A DNA stretch of 64,000 bases from Bryum argenteum (lineage: Eukaryota; Streptophyta; Bryopsida; Bryales; Bryaceae): NCBI GenBank assembly GCA_037043015.1, contig CM073326.1:18856345-18920344 (forward strand), given 5' to 3'. Shown here in pieces: positions 60,201 to 64,000 of the stretch (its first letter is position 1; every line of letters starts with the position of its first letter). The translations under genes were made by a program, and so were the position numbers. The notes below the pieces were generated by a model. That model had not been told where the DNA came from. It saw only the letters and a list, made by a program, of their open reading frames with translations, and did no database searches.

Positions 60201-62391
60201 GGATTTTCACGGGCGAGGGTTTTAAATGGTTTCCATAAGACTAGCGGAACCACCCAGTCGGACCTTGAAACAGAATGATCTCTTTCAATTTGATGTTGCT
60301 CCCAAAACCCGTCAAATATTCTAATTATCTACCCCAACCCCTACCACTACTATTCGACAACACCTTTTCCCTCCACGCCTCCTTGAAGTCTATGTAGCTA
60401 GTCTCGGTGCCGAGAACCATATTCTCCATCTCCGAATGTGGTCTGTACTAATCCGTAACCTAATCCACGGACGGTCAATGGCATATCGGGCTCACTTTGG
60501 ACCCCATCTCCGATCCAGTCGACGTGGCCGAATGCTGAAGCAGAGACCTCTTTCGTACTCGTCCCGCCACTGTAGTGAAAAGTTGCCTGCTCTGCTTTGC
60601 ATCGCTTACCCTCTCTCTTCCCCTTCCGTGTGTAATTGATTCCCGGACGCCACCCACCCCCCCTCCCCATCCAAGTGCACAGGTTGCGCCGAAGTGATAA
60701 TTCTCAGGTGCATTCCGATTACGAGCGCAGAAAGTGGAAAAAGTGAGCTCCCTGCATAGCCGACCTCCGGCACAGCTCTCTCATCGCACTCCCGACTCTC
60801 TCTCCCATCGACACTCCCGATTCTCTGAACTGCATTGTCGATTTAGAGTACCTCTCTACTGCTTCCGATTAGAGTCAGCGAAACCTTTTATGCTGCTGTG
60901 TCCGCATTAGAAGATTGATCTCATTGCTCTTATATACGCAAGGTCTGTGATCGACATTGCCAACTCATGTAATTGTTCCGTTGTTGCGGATAAACGAGAT
61001 GGAGTTGGAGATCACGCACACTACACTTTCTGCAATGCCTGAGGTGCGTAATCATCACAAAATTTTGTGGTTCAATTTTAGGGTTTCAAGTTTGAAGTTG
61101 TCGTATTCTTCCTTTGCCACTTTGCCTAGAATATGTTGTCTCGGTACCGAGATACTATCAAGCAGCTTAGAACTACACCAAGTGATCAGACTTCGTCGAA
61201 GATTTCCACCGACACCGCCACAAGTATTTCGTGGATGTTGTCACCTTTCTGAACCAGGAAACACTTGGCTCAAAGTCGATTGTGTACCTGCTCACAATCC
61301 CACAACAGATGTTCCAACAATCTCGACCAGTACACAAGTTTCTTAAGTTACGCATGGAAATTTCGCTACTGGAAAGAGGAGGAGAAACTGACAAGATTTT
61401 TTGCTTTCAACTCTAGGAATGTAGATGTACACGATCTTTGTCTTCACTAAGCTTTCGTGGTCGGCTTGATCAAGACTTCCAATCTGTTTTTGCGGGCATT
61501 CATTGAGTTCGAGAATTGCAAACTTATCCAAATTGTGAACAATCGCGAAAGTGAGAAACATTTTACTTGGAGTGAGTTTGCGGCTTGGCGAGGTTGTCTT
61601 TCTTGTTAGACTTGTGCAACCAGGCACCCAACTGCAGGACGACGATCGAAAGCAACCTACTCCAGGAAAACAAAGACTTCCGCACGGTTGATTCTGTCGT
61701 CAAGGAAGTAATTCATAGTGGTCCCTGCACAGAAAAAAGAAATTTTAAAAAAACCATCAGCAAACTCCATAACCCGACATCGTCAGAATTAAAATCCGAA
61801 CCGAGAAGGAGGCTCGGTGACTGGTGATGTTGGCACTTGATACGATCGAAGTGAAAGCAAGCGTTGGAGTAGAGGAGGTGCTATGTGCATGGAGGAGATG
61901 CAGAAATCTGCACTTTGGGTGTGGATTGATTGACAGTGATTCAAGGATTATGAGTTTTTTAGCATGCTTACACCATAGAATGTAATAGAACATGGTAGAC
62001 CTTTTATGATATTCGATCTAGGAACTCAGTTGTTTGAGGATATTAATTGTATGCAATCCATTCCAAAGGCGAAGAGAATTCACTACATTCTCTCACCACC
62101 GCCACATTCACTACACTCTCTCTCTCCTGATGGTGACAGAGCTGTGACAAGTAGGGTCGACGGAGGCAGGAAAACTTGGATTACGCTAGATGCACGACAG
62201 CAGATGGGTAGAGCGATGATTGGGAAGTGTGTGTTCATGGATGGTCTTTAGAGATTTCTTCAGTGCTTTACGGGCAGTGGGGTGGATGATGTGCATGAGT
62301 CGGAAAGTGGTTGTGTCTCGGTTGGTTTTGTTAAGCACATGAAAACTCTCGCACAAATTCAACAAAGAAGAATAAAGAGGTAGGTGGGAAC
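60201..62391. other. Mostly unassigned; possible 5' leader or regulatory DNA
   Basis: CT-rich stretches (60,760-60,840) and a short ATG frame MELEITHTTLSAMPE ending at GTGCGT (about 61,001-61,045) look like 5' leader sequence. The frame 61,231-61,416 (VVTFLNQETLGSKSIVYLL) might be coding but is not recognised. Palindromes at 60,401 and 61,137 are listed separately. Confidence 0.3.
61137..61165. repeat. Palindrome-bearing 29-base repeat, copy 1
   Basis: TGTCTCGGTACCGAGATACT continuing to AAGCAG; the core TCTCGGTACCGAGA is a perfect palindrome. Copy 2 is at 63,695-63,723 and a relative, GTCTCGGTGCCGAGAAC, is at 60,401-60,417. Confidence 0.7.
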
Positions 62392-62551
62392 ATGCAACAG
62401 CAAAATCCGGCGACTCCGCGACAGCAACAAAGAATTGCAGCAGGATCGGGTGGGGCAAGTGAATATGGACGTTTGAACTCATTCCGTCCGAACGCCCCTG
62501 TTTACGGTGGGATGGAGCCGAGTCCGAGCACGAACAAGACCGGCACGGCAA
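62392..62551 (+). CDS. Candidate first exon of a gene
   Basis: The ATG opens MQQQNPATPRQQQRIAAGSG, then GASEYGRLNSFRPNAPVYGG and TNKTGTAR, before a GTATGG donor-like site. Gln/Pro-rich composition and codon use look coding, unlike the surroundings. The following exons are not recognised and may lie beyond the window. Confidence 0.35.
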
Positions 62552-64000
62552 GGTATGGTGTTGAATTACTCGTTAAGCTCGCACTTATTTGTTCCTATGG
62601 AATATGGCATTCGCGAATGTGAATGGCAACCTTGGGGGTTATGAAATGTGCTCGTTATGGAATGTGCTTGTGTTCATTTCATGGGAGCTGCGGAGCCGAC
62701 TTGAGCCTACGTCCATCTCTTTACCCAGTGTACTAGGTGATCGCAGTGTTGTGTGGTAGGGATCGGATACATGCGGGGACCGTGTGGAGTGTGGAGACGC
62801 GTTCTTTGTTATGAGATGGCATGGTTCGTGGGTGGGCTCTGGCCGTGCATGTTGCCTTGGTTGGGAGAGTGTTACTGCTTCGTTGCTCTTGCTTGACCTA
62901 CCATGCTTCTGCTGCATGATTTCGTTGCCGTGTTTTCTTGTCGTGATGGTGTGCTGGTTTGGTGTTAGCTGATTTCGGGAATTTCAGCCGGTTGTATCCG
63001 GTGGATGCTTAGGTGTGGGTGCTGATTGTTATGGGTTTGGATGAGCGTGTGAAGCTGAGAAGAGATGACGTTGAGGCCGTACTTGTGTGAAGATGAACGG
63101 GGATAGAGTACTTGTGGTTGAAGTAGCTTTGCACTGTTTGGTTGTAAGGGCAGGTCTGAGCGGTGAACGATCACTTAAATTGACGCGCATTCTGTTAGCA
63201 GAGGTCCCGACACAGCCCTTACAGTACCGGTTTGACATTCCAACCTGGAGGGTAGTCTGGATTTGTAGAATTAGAACTCCCTCTATCCCATTTCAGCACG
63301 TAGTTGTAAATTATTCAGCGAGGAGCCAGTGACATCGACTTGTTTGATGTCAAGCTTTGCCATAGCTCATCAATTCTGTAGAGATTCATTTTGCAATAGG
63401 ACTAGGATAGCAGTGCACAATCGTGTAGATACGAGTGTTTACGGTATGTAGCTTGCAGTTGAGGAGATTGTTGCTATGGCCGCAGCAATTGATGAACGAG
63501 CTTGAGCTAGGTTTACGAATTCATGAATGGAGGCCGCAGTAAGCCCGAGGCTCGTTCAGTAGCGTGTTGCATTATTATCATGAAAGTATATAAAACACAA
63601 ACACAGCGGCTTGCAAATCAATTGAGGGTTTTTATATATTTTATTGAAGCAGTTAACCCGCAAGTTTTTATTGCATGGGTTCCGTGGATTATACTGTCTC
63701 GGTACCGAGACACTATCGAGCAGGTCACAGGGAGTATCAACGTTCAGCTCCAATCCGGAGAGTGCATTATTTTCGTAGCCTTCAGCTGTGGAGTATTGCA
63801 CACCGCCCGATCTGAAATTTTACGCTTGAGCAATAGAATCCCGATTGGCGAATTGATAGTTCGGTGAGAGAGTGTAAGCTACGGGAGAATCATGAGTCAT
63901 TTATCAGCTTGCGAGGAAGTGGGCCGCATTGTTGTCTGAACAGGTTAATTCCCAATGCGGTTAATGTATCGAATAGTGACTAGTAAGCTACCTAAAAAGG
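62552..64000. other. No supported gene; perhaps intron of the 62.4-kb gene
   Basis: Open frames on both strands (for example 63,523-63,867) show no domain or splice support. Confidence 0.35.
63695..63723. repeat. Palindrome-bearing 29-base repeat, copy 2
   Basis: TGTCTCGGTACCGAGACACT continuing to GAGCAG. It differs from copy 1 at about two positions. Confidence 0.7.

Noticed and set aside
63523-63867. 114-codon plus-strand frame
   Set aside because: Isoleucine-rich, no family and no splice context; kept only as unassigned DNA.

Overview
This is nuclear DNA of a land plant. It has GT-AG introns, a bipartite chloroplast/thylakoid targeting peptide, a Ty1-copia element with a plant-type initiator-tRNA primer site, AT-rich intergenic DNA and many transposons. 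A multi-exon tetratricopeptide (TPR) gene that resembles ciliary proteins, together with the transposase types, suggests a spore-bearing plant (bryophyte, lycophyte or fern). That placement is inference.

Layout. 0.1-1.2 kb: a WW/CURLY-FLAG-LEAF-like regulator with one frame break. 3.1-4.0 kb: a TTAA-flanked MITE. 4.58-6.8 kb: hairpin, TATA box and a four-exon gene for a small lumen-targeted protein; its first intron consists of decayed tandem copies of the exon-1/intron-1 boundary. 7.4-13.8 kb (minus): a 12-exon TPR gene that joins in frame to 594 codons, with two CACTA-like MITEs in its introns. 15.29-22.09 kb: an unrecognised gene split in frame by a young 5,977-bp copia element, which carries an antisense F-box-like ORF. 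24.4-27.6 kb (minus): a broken DUF7869-type transposase. 31.8-33.5 kb: a broken gene with a ParB-like segment, interrupted by a 588-bp MULE derivative.

The most notable object is a 14,224-bp Mutator-like element (36,998-51,221) with an 11-bp target-site duplication. Its ends are built from GAGCGGT-type heptamers. It carries a decayed WRKY-GCM1/MULE/SWIM-type transposase on the minus strand and, on the plus strand, accessory genes ending in a cargo gene. That cargo joins a ParB-N domain to a permuted (beta-class) DNA methyltransferase, an architecture otherwise familiar from bacteria and phages. The element split a tandem array of repeats marked by GCGCCGTCGAATGTG (about 35.7-53.8 kb). A second element of the same family starts near 54.2 kb and has an apparently intact 1,199-residue transposase, but no ParB-methyltransferase gene is visible beside it inside the window.

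The two MULE copies, the 588-bp derivative and the ParB relic at 31.8 kb show repeated activity of one transposon system in this interval. Intact host genes are confined to about the first 14 kb. The last 3.8 kb holds only weakly supported exons.
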